Source: Sediminibacterium goheungense (GTDB lineage: Bacteria > Bacteroidota > Bacteroidia > Chitinophagales > Chitinophagaceae). From it: a stretch of DNA of 64,000 nucleotides. The notes under the pieces were generated by a model. That model was given only the letters and a program-made list of their open reading frames with translations, did no database searches and had not been told where the DNA came from. Position 1 is the first letter of the stretch. Each line of letters starts with the position of its first letter. Shown piece after piece: positions 8,435-17,915 of the stretch. The position numbers were made by a program, and so were the translations under genes. The DNA is taken from assembly GCF_004361915.1 (NCBI RefSeq), contig NZ_SNWP01000011.1, forward strand, positions 558,001 to 622,000, written 5' to 3'.

Positions 8435-9310
8435 TTAATAAAGGTCATCCAGTTTCATCTTCAGGTACTTCAATACACTTCTATAGGTGCTGTATACTGA
8501 AATACCTACACCTAAAACAATTAATCCGCCAAAAAGTATGAAAGTAAGTTTCCAGTCACGAATAGCTTTCAGTTGGGGAAACTGACTCTCAGCCCAGCTG
8601 ATAATGCTGAACAATAGTACAATGGCAATACCCGAACTGATCAATCCATTTACAATGGCCCGTATATTCAAAGGCCGTGCAATAAAGTTTCGGGTAGCAC
8701 CTACCATTTGCATGGTCTTAATCAGGAAACGGTTACTGAACATGGCCAATCGAATGGTATTATCGATACTCACAATTACAATGATGCAAAGTATAATAGC
8801 AATGACCAGAAATATAAGACCAATTTTGGCTGCCCGTTCATTCAGGTTGCCTACCAATGTCTGGGGATATTGAATATCAGTAATCTGGTTACCATATTTG
8901 GCCAGTAATTCTGAAGAAATACGGGCAAGGCTGTCTTTGTTTACATAATTAGCTTTGGCGTAAAAATCAATGCTCTCCGGAAGGGGGTTCATATCCAGTA
9001 TCTTGGCCCAGTCTTCATTATTTTCCCTGTTCCAGATTTCCTGTGCTGTTTTCTTGTCTACATAAGTAACCGTCTTGGTATAAGGTCTGCCGGAAATATA
9101 TTGTTGAATCTGACCAATGGTATCCTTATTCAGGGTACGCAGATAGGCACTGATACGGATATCTTCCTTAAAAGCATTACCCACCGAATTGATATTCAGA
9201 AAAAACCATCCCATAATACCCATAATCAATAAAACCAGGGCCACTCCAATAATGGAATAGATATAATTGGGTTTGCTACGTTTTAAAGAAGATTTTGCAC
9301 TATCAGCCAT
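8435..9310 (-). CDS. ftsX: Cell division protein FtsX (permease-like)
   Basis: FtsX is the membrane partner of FtsE and transmits ATP-driven changes to periplasmic peptidoglycan hydrolases at the septum. The 291 residues show one N-terminal helix (about 16-38), a periplasmic loop with the FtsX extracellular domain (40-160), and three C-terminal helices forming the FtsX/MacB permease domain (about 167-190, 213-237, 256-280). ftsE is not next to it, which is normal for this phylum. It is the first gene of the minus-strand ftsX - DUF3098 - uppP block. Confidence 0.93.
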   Translation of the reverse strand: MADSAKSSLKRSKPNYIYSIIGVALVLLIMGIMGWFFLNINSVGNAFKEDIRISAYLRTLNKDTIGQIQQYISGRPYTKTVTYVDKKTAQEIWNRENNEDWAKILDMNPLPESIDFYAKANYVNKDSLARISSELLAKYGNQITDIQYPQTLVGNLNERAAKIGLIFLVIAIILCIIVIVSIDNTIRLAMFSNRFLIKTMQMVGATRNFIARPLNIRAIVNGLISSGIAIVLLFSIISWAESQFPQLKAIRDWKLTFILFGGLIVLGVGISVYSTYRSVLKYLKMKLDDLY

Positions 9311-9592
9311 ACTTACCAGTTTTTCTCAGTTCTCCCTTCCCCATCTGTGAAGAAGGGCAGGGGATGAGGTAGCAAATGTAGGGTTTTGACGCCTAAAGAC
9401 TTACATTTGCAACCACTCTAACGATCATTTTGCCATTGAAAATAGAGCAATCCTTACTTATTTGGGTTAAAGATATGTTAGGATTGCAGGCAGCCAACGA
9501 AAAGCACTGTACCTACAGTTTTCTTTCCGCTTTCCTGCCCCTTTCAATAACGGCCAAACAGTATCAAAAATTATATAGAACCGGATCAAAAT

Positions 9593-12400
9593 ATGGAATA
9601 CAATTTCAGAGAGATTGAACAAAAGTGGCAATCCACATGGGTAAAGAGCAAAGCCTACCAGGTAAAAAACAATACCGATAAGCCCAAATACTATGTATTG
9701 GATATGTTCCCATACCCCAGCGGAGCAGGTCTGCATGTAGGCCACCCGCTGGGATATATTGCCTCTGATATTGTGAGCCGCTTCAAAAGACTCAAGGGTT
9801 TTAATGTATTGCACCCCATGGGTTATGATGCGTTCGGACTTCCCGCAGAACAATATGCCATTGAGCATGGTGTACATCCGGCCAAAAGCACGGCGCAGAA
9901 TATCGATAATTTCAGGAAACAGCTCGATAATATTGGCTTTTGTTACGATTGGGAACGTGAAGTACGCACCTGTGATGCATCATACTATAAATGGACACAA
10001 TGGATATTTCTACAGTTGTTCAATAGTTTTTATAACAGGCAATTACAAAAAGCTGCACCTGTTACCGATCTCATTCAATCATTTGAGGCCAACGGTAATG
10101 CAGATCATATTTGTCCGGGTGATAACAGTATTCGGTTTACTGCAGCGGAATGGAAAGCATATTCAGAAAAAGAACAGCAGGATATTTTAATGCAGTATCG
10201 TCTCGCATTCTGTGGATACGGTGAGGTAAACTGGTGCGAAGCATTGGGTACGGTACTCGCCAATGATGAAGTGGTAAATGGTGTGAGTGAACGTGGCGGA
10301 CATCCCGTAGTTAAAAAGAAATTGCGCCAGTGGTACCTGCGAATCACCGAGTATGCCGATCGATTATTGTCGGGTCTCGATACCATCGAGTTCAGCGAAG
10401 CCATGAAAGAAATGCAGACCAACTGGATCGGAAAATCATCGGGAGCGGAGATCAGCTTCGAGCTGAGCGCTAAGAGCCATGAGCAGCCGACTGGCTCGCA
10501 GCCTGCAGCTCAAAGCTCAAAGCTTATTGTGTACACCACCCGCCCCGATACCATTTTCGGTGTAGACTTTATGGTAGTGGCACCGGAGCATGAACTGATT
10601 GAGAAAATTACCACACCTGAACAGAAAGAAGCGGTTGATGCTTATATCACCTATGTAAAAAGCAGGAGCGACAGAGAAAGACAGGCCGAGAAAAAAATTA
10701 CAGGCTGTTTTACGGGTGCTTATGCAATCAATCCTTTTGATGGCAGGGAAATTCCGGTATGGATATCTGAATATGTACTTGCAGGTTATGGAACAGGAGC
10801 CATTATGGCCGTGCCCTGTGGTGATGAGAGAGATTTCAGGTTTGCGCAACATTTTAATATACCAATTACCAATATTATAGGTGATGCTTATGATGGTACG
10901 GATGCCAACCCAACCAAAGATGCCATACTCAGTAACAGTGGTTTTTTGGATGGCATGAAAATGCGTGATGCTATTGAACTCGTGATTAACAAACTGGAAG
11001 AAATGGGCATCGGCAAACGCAAAGTCAACTACAAAATGCGGGATGCTGCTTTCAGCCGTCAACGTTATTGGGGAGAGCCTTTTCCGATTCTATGGAGAAA
11101 TGGTATCGCCTATCCACTAGATGAATCGCAATTGCCACTCGAATTACCAAATGTAGAATCTTATAGTCCGGGTCCTGAAGGTGAAGGGCCGTTATCCAAT
11201 ATTCCTGAATGGACCCACCAGTTTGGTGATAAGGGCGTTCTGGAAACCAATACCATGCCCGGTTATGCAGGCAGCAGCTGGTATTTCCTGCGTTATATGG
11301 ATCCGCATAACGACAATACTTTCTGCAACCGAAAGGTTAGTGATTACTGGAACCAGGTAGATCTGTATATCGGCGGAACAGAACACGCAGTCGGACATTT
11401 ACTGTACAGCCGTATGTGGACCAAAGCATTGTACGATTTAGGACATATCGGATTTGATGAACCGTTCAGGAAATTGCTGAATCAGGGAATGATACAGGGG
11501 AGTAGTAGGTTTGTGTATCGAAAAAAAGGAACACAGACATTTATTTCAGTAGGGTTGGTAAATAAAGAAGAAGTTGATCAACTACATGTTGATGTGAATA
11601 TTGTTGATGGTGTTGAATTAGATATAGAAGCGTTTAAAAAATGGCGCAATGGCGAATATGCCAATGCAGAGTTTATACTGGAAGAAGGCAAATACATCTG
11701 CGGCGTGGAAGTAGAAAAAATGTCTAAATCAAAATTCAATACCGTTAATCCGGATACACTGGTTGAAAAATTTGGTGCCGACACTTTCCGTATGTATGAA
11801 ATGTTCCTGGGTCCGGTAGACCAGAGCAAACCCTGGGATACCAAGGGTATTGAAGGGGTACACCGCTTCCTCAAAAAAATGTGGCGCTTATTCTTTGATG
11901 AAAACAAAGGTCAGGTATGGACGAATGATGCTCCCACAGCAGAGGAACTCAAAGTACTGCACCGTACCATCAAAAAAATTGAAGACGATACAGAGCGTTT
12001 CAGCTTCAATACAGCCGTGAGTAGTTTCATGATTTGTGTAAATGAACTGAGTGATTTGAAATGCCACAAAAAGGAAATACTCGAATCTTTGCTCATTCTC
12101 TTAACGCCTTATGCACCCCATATTGCTGAAGAACTCTGGCAACAATTAGGTAACAGCGGTTCTATACTCGATGCGTCTTATCCTGTATTCAATGCAGCTC
12201 ATGTTACAGAAACCAGTAAGGAATACCCAATCAGCATCAATGGTAAAATGAGAACCAATATCACCATTGCCCTGGATGCTACAGAAGACCAGGTAAAAGA
12301 ACTGGTACTGGCCAATGAGCTGGTACAGAAATGGATGGAGGGAAAACCTTTGAAGAAGTTGATTTTTGTCAAGGGGAAAATGATAAATATAGTAATATAA
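9593..12400 (+). CDS. leuS: Leucyl-tRNA synthetase, with an in-frame repeat insertion
   Basis: This class Ia synthetase charges tRNA-Leu. The 935 residues include the HIGH motif as HVGH at 48-51, the CP1 editing domain, a second catalytic half and KMSKS at 709-713. The editing domain holds the conserved TTRPDT. Just before that motif the protein carries about a dozen extra residues (SAKSHEQPTGSQPAAQSSK) compared with the short loop I expect in E. coli LeuRS (my recollection of that sequence). The underlying DNA (10454-10524) is an imperfect inverted repeat with a seven-base unit, so a repeat element has apparently inserted in frame. The stop is followed at once by a long palindrome shared with the convergent gene. 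Confidence 0.96.
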   Translation: MEYNFREIEQKWQSTWVKSKAYQVKNNTDKPKYYVLDMFPYPSGAGLHVGHPLGYIASDIVSRFKRLKGFNVLHPMGYDAFGLPAEQYAIEHGVHPAKSTAQNIDNFRKQLDNIGFCYDWEREVRTCDASYYKWTQWIFLQLFNSFYNRQLQKAAPVTDLIQSFEANGNADHICPGDNSIRFTAAEWKAYSEKEQQDILMQYRLAFCGYGEVNWCEALGTVLANDEVVNGVSERGGHPVVKKKLRQWYLRITEYADRLLSGLDTIEFSEAMKEMQTNWIGKSSGAEISFELSAKSHEQPTGSQPAAQSSKLIVYTTRPDTIFGVDFMVVAPEHELIEKITTPEQKEAVDAYITYVKSRSDRERQAEKKITGCFTGAYAINPFDGREIPVWISEYVLAGYGTGAIMAVPCGDERDFRFAQHFNIPITNIIGDAYDGTDANPTKDAILSNSGFLDGMKMRDAIELVINKLEEMGIGKRKVNYKMRDAAFSRQRYWGEPFPILWRNGIAYPLDESQLPLELPNVESYSPGPEGEGPLSNIPEWTHQFGDKGVLETNTMPGYAGSSWYFLRYMDPHNDNTFCNRKVSDYWNQVDLYIGGTEHAVGHLLYSRMWTKALYDLGHIGFDEPFRKLLNQGMIQGSSRFVYRKKGTQTFISVGLVNKEEVDQLHVDVNIVDGVELDIEAFKKWRNGEYANAEFILEEGKYICGVEVEKMSKSKFNTVNPDTLVEKFGADTFRMYEMFLGPVDQSKPWDTKGIEGVHRFLKKMWRLFFDENKGQVWTNDAPTAEELKVLHRTIKKIEDDTERFSFNTAVSSFMICVNELSDLKCHKKEILESLLILLTPYAPHIAEELWQQLGNSGSILDASYPVFNAAHVTETSKEYPISINGKMRTNITIALDATEDQVKELVLANELVQKWMEGKPLKKLIFVKGKMINIVI
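10454..10524. repeat. Heptad inverted repeat inside leuS, unit GAGCTTT
   Basis: Left arm 10454-10484 begins AGCTTCGAGCT. The reverse complement of the right arm (10494-10524) begins AGCTTTGAGCTTTGAGCT. The arms match clearly at the outer ends and weakly inside. This unit has no stop codon in the leuS frame, unlike GTGAGTA or AATAGCT. It falls in a surface loop of the editing domain. Confidence 0.7.
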
Positions 12401-12441
12401 AAAATTAAGTAGCAGGTACATAGTACCTGCTACTTAATTTT
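12401..12441. terminator. Bidirectional terminator between leuS and the lipocalin-like gene
   Basis: Perfect 19-bp arms at 12401-12419 and 12423-12441 have a three-base loop and A/T-rich outer ends that give a T tract in either direction. It starts on the base after the leuS stop and overlaps the last codons of the opposing gene. Confidence 0.88.
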
Positions 12442-12916
12442 CATATCGCTCAAATACAAATTGAATTTTACTTTCATCGTCTTCCGGGTCAAATTGAATG
12501 GTCATATGTAATTGGCCCTCCTTCATATACGCTGACCAGTCATCGGTTTTGTCTTCGCCTAAGCTATTCTTAGATGTTATACTGATCAGTTTTTTGTTAT
12601 CGTTAAAACAAAATTTCATATTATCATCGACAACACCTTCCATAAATTGCATGGTAAGCTGATTGCCTTTCTTAAATTCAAATCTGATATTACCCCAGGA
12701 CATTTTATTTAGTTCAATGATCATCTGTCGATTTGTATCGGGATAATTTTTAATGGCATCGGATTCAATAAAGGAAGAATCTGTTTTCAGGTTAAAATAC
12801 AGTTCGCTGGTTTTCACGGAAATCACTTTCCATTTACCAAGAATCATTGTATCGCACTGACTATTTGCAGTGAGAGTGAACAATACGCAAAGACACAGAA
12901 CTGCCAGTTTTTTCAT
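12434..12916 (-). CDS. Exported lipocalin-like hypothetical protein
   Basis: The 160-residue protein has a signal peptide (KKLAVLCLCVLFTLTANS, cleavage near residue 19), so it is exported. The mature part opens with GKWKVISV and continues with alternating beta-strand-like stretches, as in lipocalin-like barrels. No catalytic motif is visible. I assign only a fold guess. It converges with leuS and the two share a perfect palindromic terminator, part of which encodes its last residues. The upstream region is AT-rich, diverges from the tricorn-like protease gene and is likely to hold both promoters. Confidence 0.6.
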   Translation of the reverse strand: MKKLAVLCLCVLFTLTANSQCDTMILGKWKVISVKTSELYFNLKTDSSFIESDAIKNYPDTNRQMIIELNKMSWGNIRFEFKKGNQLTMQFMEGVVDDNMKFCFNDNKKLISITSKNSLGEDKTDDWSAYMKEGQLHMTIQFDPEDDESKIQFVFERYEN

Positions 12917-13049
12917 AAAGTGATGAAATTTATTTAAATATAGTAAAATATTTTCACGTGTTTATTATCAACTTCATTAGCCGTTGATCACAACTGCACT
13001 CTATTACATGCGCTATCTTATATATCTTGTACATCCAAAAACCTTACCA

Positions 13050-16000
13050 ATGAAAAGGATATTTTCCTTAGTACTTGCCTGTTTATACCTGGCTAGCGTA
13101 CAATCACAAAACAGTCAGCCTTATTTTTTATCCAATCCCGCATTAAGCCCCGATGGCGAAACAGTGGTATTCGCTTTTGAAGGCGATCTCTGGAGAGCCT
13201 CGGTAAAAGATGGCAAAGCCACCCGTATTACCGCCATGCAGGGTTATGAAAGCAGTCCACGTATTTCGCCCGACGGACAATGGCTGGCATTCAGCAGCCG
13301 CCAGATGGGTAATGCAGATGTATACATCATGCCATTAGCAGGAGGAGAAATCAAACAGCTTACTTTTCATAGCGCTACAGATGAAGTAAACAACTGGAGC
13401 TGGGATAGTAAGAAGATTTATTTTACTTCCAACAGAATGGGACAGATTTCCGGTTTTACCATAGGTATTAACGGTGGTACACCAGAACGTTTATTTGGTG
13501 ACCATTTCTTTTTGCTGGATCATGGACTGGCAGAACATCCTTCAGGTGATATCTATTTTAATGATACCTGGGAAAGCACCAGCCAGATCGCCCGTAAGCG
13601 ATATAAAGGCCCTTTCAATCCAGATATACAATCGTATAATATTGCCACCAAACAGTATAAAAAACATACCGATTGGGAAGGCAAAGATTTTGCCGCTACC
13701 ATTGATAAAAACGGTAAACTATATTTCATTTCAGATGAAGCCAATGGTGAATACAATCTATATGCCTTAGACAATGGAAAGAAAACAGCATTAACACGCT
13801 TTAATACCTCTATTAAAGCACCACAGGTAAATGCAGCCGGAAGTAAAGTGGTATTTGAAAGAGATTATCAGTTGTGGTTGTATGATGTATCAGCCAAAAA
13901 AGCAGAAAAACTCAATATAACCCTGAACCGCAATTATGTATTGCCTGCAGAGAAAGATTATAATGTTCGTGGTGAGATTACCAATCTGGATGTTTCACCC
14001 GATGGCAAAAAAATTGCTTTCTCTTCCAGAGGAGAAATTTTTGTGAGTGATGCAGATGGAAAGTTCATTCAGCAAATCAATAAGGGTAACACTGAAAGAG
14101 CAAAAGAAGTGAAATGGATGAGTGATAATAAAACCCTGTTATTTAATCAGACAGTAGATGGATTTTTAAACTGGTACACGGTGGCAGCTGATGGTAGTGC
14201 AGGTGTAAAACAGATTACCAAAGATGCACGAAATAACCGTTCTGGTGTATTGAATAAGTCGCGTACCAAAATGGTATACCTGAGTGGCCGCGATGAGGTA
14301 CGTTTACTCGATTTAAAAACCTGGGACAACAAAATCCTGATCAAAGATGAGATCTGGGCCATTCAGAATTCTGATCCTGGTTTCTCTCCCAATGATGAAT
14401 ACGTATATTATACTGCGATCCGCAACTTCGAACAGGATATTTTCATACATCATCTTAAAGACAATAAAACCATTAACCTCACCAATACAGGTGTTACAGA
14501 ATCTAGTCCGGTATGGAGTCCGGATAGCAAGTACATTTATTTTATTTCTTCCAGAACAAAACCGTCTTATCCGTTTGGTATGCAAAACCCAAGAATTTAC
14601 CGCATGCCATTAGAGAAAATAGATGCACCTTATCGTAGCGATAAATATGAGGCACTCTTTAAAACAGAGAAAAAAGATACCAGCAAAAAAGAACCCGCTC
14701 CCATAAAAATTGATGCTTCCAAAATTATGGACAGGCTGGAGCAGGTAGGTCCTGGTTTCGGATCACAGTTTTTACTGAATGTACTGCAGAAAGGAGAGAA
14801 GACCATTGTATTATATATAAGCAATCATGCCGAAGGCCGTAGTGCTTTATGGAAAACCACGCTTGAACCTTTTGAAGCTCCCAAAACAGAATGCATCAAT
14901 GGAGCAGATGCTTTCAGTGTAGACTATGCAGAAGGAGGCGATAAAACCCTGTTACTTATCAATGGTTCTATATTCAAATTAAACCTGGATGCCAATAAGG
15001 TAGATCCTGTAGCTATTGCACAGGTATTCAGGAGAAACCTTTCAGCAGAGTTTGCGCAGATATTCCAGGAAACCTGGGCCCATGTAAATGAGAATTTCTA
15101 TGATGAAAAGTTTCATGGTATAGATTGGCTGGCTATGCGTAAAAAATATGAAGCCTATGTCCCATATATCAATACCCGTGGAGACCTCCGTACTTTACTG
15201 GCAGATTTACTGGGTGAGTTAAACTCCTCACATCAGGGTTTTAGTTCTGCAGGTGATGAAGAAACTGTTCAGCTTTCCAACAGAACCATGGAAACAGGTA
15301 TCATTTTCGAAAATAACGACCCTTATAAAGTGAAATATATAGTGGCGGGTTCTAATGCAGACAGATCAACCATTGATATCCGCCCCGGAGATATTTTGCA
15401 GAAAGTAAACGACGAAACCGTAGATGCCAAAACCGATCGTAGTTATTATTTCAGTAAACCTTCATTAGATGGTGAGCTTACACTAACATTCAGTCGTGCT
15501 GGTCAGACGGTTACCACTAAAGTTCACCCACAAGCGTCTCTGTTTGCTAATTTATCGCAGGAGTGGAGCGATATCAACCAGAAAAGGGTAGATGAGAAAA
15601 CCAACAACCGTGTAGCTTATCATAATATGAAAGATATGGGAACGGGTGAGTTGGATAAGTTTCTGATTGATATGACACAGGATTTTTACCAGAAAGATGC
15701 ATTGATTCTTGATCTGCGATACAATACAGGTGGGAATGTACACGATGAAGTATTAAAGTTCCTGAGCCAGCGAGCCTACCTGCAATGGAAGTACAGAGAA
15801 GGAAAACTAACACCACAATCTAATTTTGCACCTGCTGATAAACCCATTGTATTATTGATCAATGAACAGTCGCTGAGTGATGCTGAAATGACATCACAGG
15901 GTTTCAAAGCATTGAAACTGGGTACCATTATCGGTATGCCTACCTATCGCTGGATCATCTTTACGAGTGGCACAGGCTTGGTAGATGGTTCCTTTGTACG

Positions 16001-16163
16001 TTTACCGAGTTGGGGTTGTTATTCTTTAGATGGAAAGGATCTTGAAATAACAGGTGTAGAGCCGGATATTAAAATTCCGATGAATTTCGAAGATCGCATC
16101 AATGGTCGTGATCCACAACTGGATAAAGCGATTGAAGAGATCTTGAAGAAATTGAAAAAATAA
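13050..16163 (+). CDS. Tricorn-like S41 peptidase with beta-propeller repeats
   Basis: This large exported protease has 1037 residues from the ATG at 13050, which begins a clear signal peptide (KRIFSLVLACLYLASVQS). Domains in order are WD40-like PD40 propeller repeats (about 25-330 and 330-640), with recurring SPDGK or SPDSK motifs, a helical linker, a PDZ-like segment (about 740-830) and a C-terminal S41 tail-specific protease domain. The S41 region shows NTGGNVHDEVL and the nucleophile area EQSLSDAEM. Related tricorn proteases degrade peptides released by other proteases; a role in periplasmic peptide use is likely. An earlier start would only add an unlikely leader before the signal peptide. 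A strong hairpin follows the stop. Confidence 0.9.
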   Translation: MKRIFSLVLACLYLASVQSQNSQPYFLSNPALSPDGETVVFAFEGDLWRASVKDGKATRITAMQGYESSPRISPDGQWLAFSSRQMGNADVYIMPLAGGEIKQLTFHSATDEVNNWSWDSKKIYFTSNRMGQISGFTIGINGGTPERLFGDHFFLLDHGLAEHPSGDIYFNDTWESTSQIARKRYKGPFNPDIQSYNIATKQYKKHTDWEGKDFAATIDKNGKLYFISDEANGEYNLYALDNGKKTALTRFNTSIKAPQVNAAGSKVVFERDYQLWLYDVSAKKAEKLNITLNRNYVLPAEKDYNVRGEITNLDVSPDGKKIAFSSRGEIFVSDADGKFIQQINKGNTERAKEVKWMSDNKTLLFNQTVDGFLNWYTVAADGSAGVKQITKDARNNRSGVLNKSRTKMVYLSGRDEVRLLDLKTWDNKILIKDEIWAIQNSDPGFSPNDEYVYYTAIRNFEQDIFIHHLKDNKTINLTNTGVTESSPVWSPDSKYIYFISSRTKPSYPFGMQNPRIYRMPLEKIDAPYRSDKYEALFKTEKKDTSKKEPAPIKIDASKIMDRLEQVGPGFGSQFLLNVLQKGEKTIVLYISNHAEGRSALWKTTLEPFEAPKTECINGADAFSVDYAEGGDKTLLLINGSIFKLNLDANKVDPVAIAQVFRRNLSAEFAQIFQETWAHVNENFYDEKFHGIDWLAMRKKYEAYVPYINTRGDLRTLLADLLGELNSSHQGFSSAGDEETVQLSNRTMETGIIFENNDPYKVKYIVAGSNADRSTIDIRPGDILQKVNDETVDAKTDRSYYFSKPSLDGELTLTFSRAGQTVTTKVHPQASLFANLSQEWSDINQKRVDEKTNNRVAYHNMKDMGTGELDKFLIDMTQDFYQKDALILDLRYNTGGNVHDEVLKFLSQRAYLQWKYREGKLTPQSNFAPADKPIVLLINEQSLSDAEMTSQGFKALKLGTIIGMPTYRWIIFTSGTGLVDGSFVRLPSWGCYSLDGKDLEITGVEPDIKIPMNFEDRINGRDPQLDKAIEEILKKLKK

Positions 16164-16179
16164 ATTTCCTGTATCTTGT

Positions 16180-16225
16180 AATCTGTGCATCTGTGGCAAA
16201 TAATTTCGCCACAGATGCACAGATT
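16180..16225. terminator. Perfect 18-bp hairpin after the tricorn-like gene
   Basis: The arms at 16180-16197 (AATCTGTGCATCTGTGGC) and 16208-16225 are perfectly complementary, with a ten-base loop and a T run after. It can terminate the upstream gene. The arm itself is a repeated CTGTG word with an eight-base spacing, so it may be an octad relative of the heptad repeats. Confidence 0.85.
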
Positions 16226-16245
16226 TTTTGATTAAATCCTAGTTG

Positions 16246-16896
16246 ATGTTTTCTCCTATAGTTCCTTTTGATAGATTGACGGATATACTTTTCAGGCTCG
16301 ATCTTACTGCAGCAAACAGAGAGGTTACTGATGAGTTGGTAAATGATACCCAATTATTTTCTGCATATATTGATCATTGTTTGGCCGACACAGGTGCGAG
16401 GTATGCGATTGGAGGGTATGATGAGCATCGCACTGTTTACAGCAGAAGTACGGTGTTTGATGGTATTGATGAACCACGCAGGTTGCATTTGGGAACCGAT
16501 ATCTGGGGAACAGCCGGTACACCTGTATTTGCACCACTGGAAGGTGAAGTGCATAGTTTCGGCTTTCACGAAACCTATGGTGATTATGGAGCCGTTATTA
16601 TTCTGCAACATCAGTTAGCAGGTGAGCGCATATATAGCTTATATGGTCATCTTTCATTGGGTGATCTGGATGGTTTGTATGAAGGGAAACCAATACAGTC
16701 TGGTGAGCAGATTGCACATTTTGGTATGCCTGAAGAGAATGGCCATTGGCCACCACACTTACATTTTCAATTGATGAAAGACATGCAGGGGATGAAGGGA
16801 GATTACCCGGGTGTATGTAAGTTCAGTGAAAGAGAAAAATACCTCTCTAATTGTCCCGACCCCGCATTTATATTGCGATACACTTTCGGAGTATAA
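16246..16896 (+). CDS. M23-domain (LytM-like) peptidase without signal peptide
   Basis: The protein is about 216 residues from the ATG at 16246; a TTG three bases earlier is less likely. It carries an M23 metallopeptidase domain with both zinc motifs: HLGTDIWG (His and Asp ligands) near residue 83 and the HxH of PPHLHFQLM near 172. These normally cleave peptidoglycan cross-links. No signal peptide or membrane helix is visible, which is odd for a wall hydrolase. It resembles cytosolic M23 proteins that also occur fused to aminotransferases. The CTGTG-word hairpins on both sides isolate it from its neighbours. Confidence 0.85.
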   Translation: MFSPIVPFDRLTDILFRLDLTAANREVTDELVNDTQLFSAYIDHCLADTGARYAIGGYDEHRTVYSRSTVFDGIDEPRRLHLGTDIWGTAGTPVFAPLEGEVHSFGFHETYGDYGAVIILQHQLAGERIYSLYGHLSLGDLDGLYEGKPIQSGEQIAHFGMPEENGHWPPHLHFQLMKDMQGMKGDYPGVCKFSEREKYLSNCPDPAFILRYTFGV

Positions 16897-16900
16897 AAAT

Positions 16901-16958
16901 TCTGTGCATGCTGTGTTTTCAGTGACAAAGAGCCACTGAAAACACAGAAGCGCACAGA
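16901..16958. terminator. CTGTG-word hairpin between convergent genes
   Basis: TCTGTGC...CTGTGTTTTCAGTG (16901-16924) pairs with the complementary run at 16934-16958 around a nine-base loop, with one bulged region. It separates the M23 gene from the convergent NmrA-like gene and can terminate both. Confidence 0.75.
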
Positions 16959-16961
16959 CGA

Positions 16962-17855
16962 TTAGCTGTTTGCATACACGGCTGCAAATTGAGCTGCAAA
17001 ATCAGCAAGTTTGGTTTTTCCGAGTTGTGCAGGTTTATTTGCATAATAATGAGACAGCATTTTACCACTTTGCATAGCAGCTCCCATTTCTGTGTAATTT
17101 TTGGCTACTTCTTCCGGCAAACCAGCCTGTAACATGCCGGTAAGTGACTGTTCGTCTGAAAACTGTATCCATTTCAGATCGGTTTTGCCAATGGCTTTGC
17201 CAATAGCTGCGGCAATATCATCAGTAGAAGTTTCTTCACTCGCTATATAGTGAATCTGGTGCCCCTTAAAGTTGGCATCCAGTAAATACGAAACGGCTAC
17301 GTCTGCAATATCATCCGGAGCTACAATAGGAAACTTTCCTGCCGGTAAGCTGAAATTGCTACCCATGATGCCCATGTTTTTGATGAGTCCGATATTGGCG
17401 AAAAGATTATTATAGAAGTAGGACGGACGTAAGAAAACAATATTTACTTCTTTGAGTTGTTGTAAAGCCTGTTCTGCACGATATAAACCTGTCACAGGCC
17501 CACAGCCTTCTGAAAGGTCTGCACCTACACTACTCAGAAATACAACCTTCTTAACGCCACTGGCAGTTATAGCCCTTGCGTATAGCTCGCCAACCCCGCC
17601 TATATAGGCTTTCCAGTCAGCCGCATCAAGAGTGGGTGGTACCATAGCATATACTACATCAGCACCGGAAAAGCTACGGGTTAAAAAATCCACATCGTCA
17701 ACAGAGCCTATGGCAGTGTTCGCGCCTGCAGCAACCAGTTCCTGCAGGTTAGCTTCATTGCGTCCGATAACAGTAACCTGATGACCTTTCTGTAAAAGTG
17801 CAAGGCTTACCGGCTTTGAAATATTGCCCGCCCCGCCTGTGATAACATAATTCAT
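16962..17855 (-). CDS. NmrA-like NAD(P)-binding oxidoreductase
   Basis: This atypical short-chain dehydrogenase of the NmrA/QOR2 type has 297 residues. The Rossmann motif GGAGNISKPV lies at 7-16, with a following arginine that suggests NADP(H). The conserved VVYAMVPP and VFLSSVGAD segments fit this family, which includes redox sensors and quinone reductases. The adjacent upstream gene on the same strand is a MarR regulator. A TTGTATATACAA palindrome lies 32 bp upstream of the start and matches the motif in front of that regulator, so MarR control is likely. The substrate is unknown. Confidence 0.85.
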   Translation of the reverse strand: MNYVITGGAGNISKPVSLALLQKGHQVTVIGRNEANLQELVAAGANTAIGSVDDVDFLTRSFSGADVVYAMVPPTLDAADWKAYIGGVGELYARAITASGVKKVVFLSSVGADLSEGCGPVTGLYRAEQALQQLKEVNIVFLRPSYFYNNLFANIGLIKNMGIMGSNFSLPAGKFPIVAPDDIADVAVSYLLDANFKGHQIHYIASEETSTDDIAAAIGKAIGKTDLKWIQFSDEQSLTGMLQAGLPEEVAKNYTEMGAAMQSGKMLSHYYANKPAQLGKTKLADFAAQFAAVYANS

Positions 17856-17886
17856 AGTTGATGGTTTTTATTTTTTAAATTATTAT

Positions 17887-17898
17887 TTGTATATACAA
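17887..17898. promoter_or_regulatory. Candidate MarR operator before the NmrA-like gene
   Basis: TTGTATATACAA is a perfect 12-bp palindrome, 32 bp upstream of the oxidoreductase start and inside the 60-bp gap after the MarR gene. A related palindrome precedes the MarR gene itself (18361-18380), which suggests one regulator binds both. Confidence 0.55.
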
Positions 17899-17915
17899 TT
17901 ATATTGGTAAAAAAA

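Noticed and set aside
9430..9618. 62-codon plus-strand frame before leuS
   Set aside because: It overlaps the leuS start, has no recognisable domain or signal and no support from context. It is probably leader DNA.
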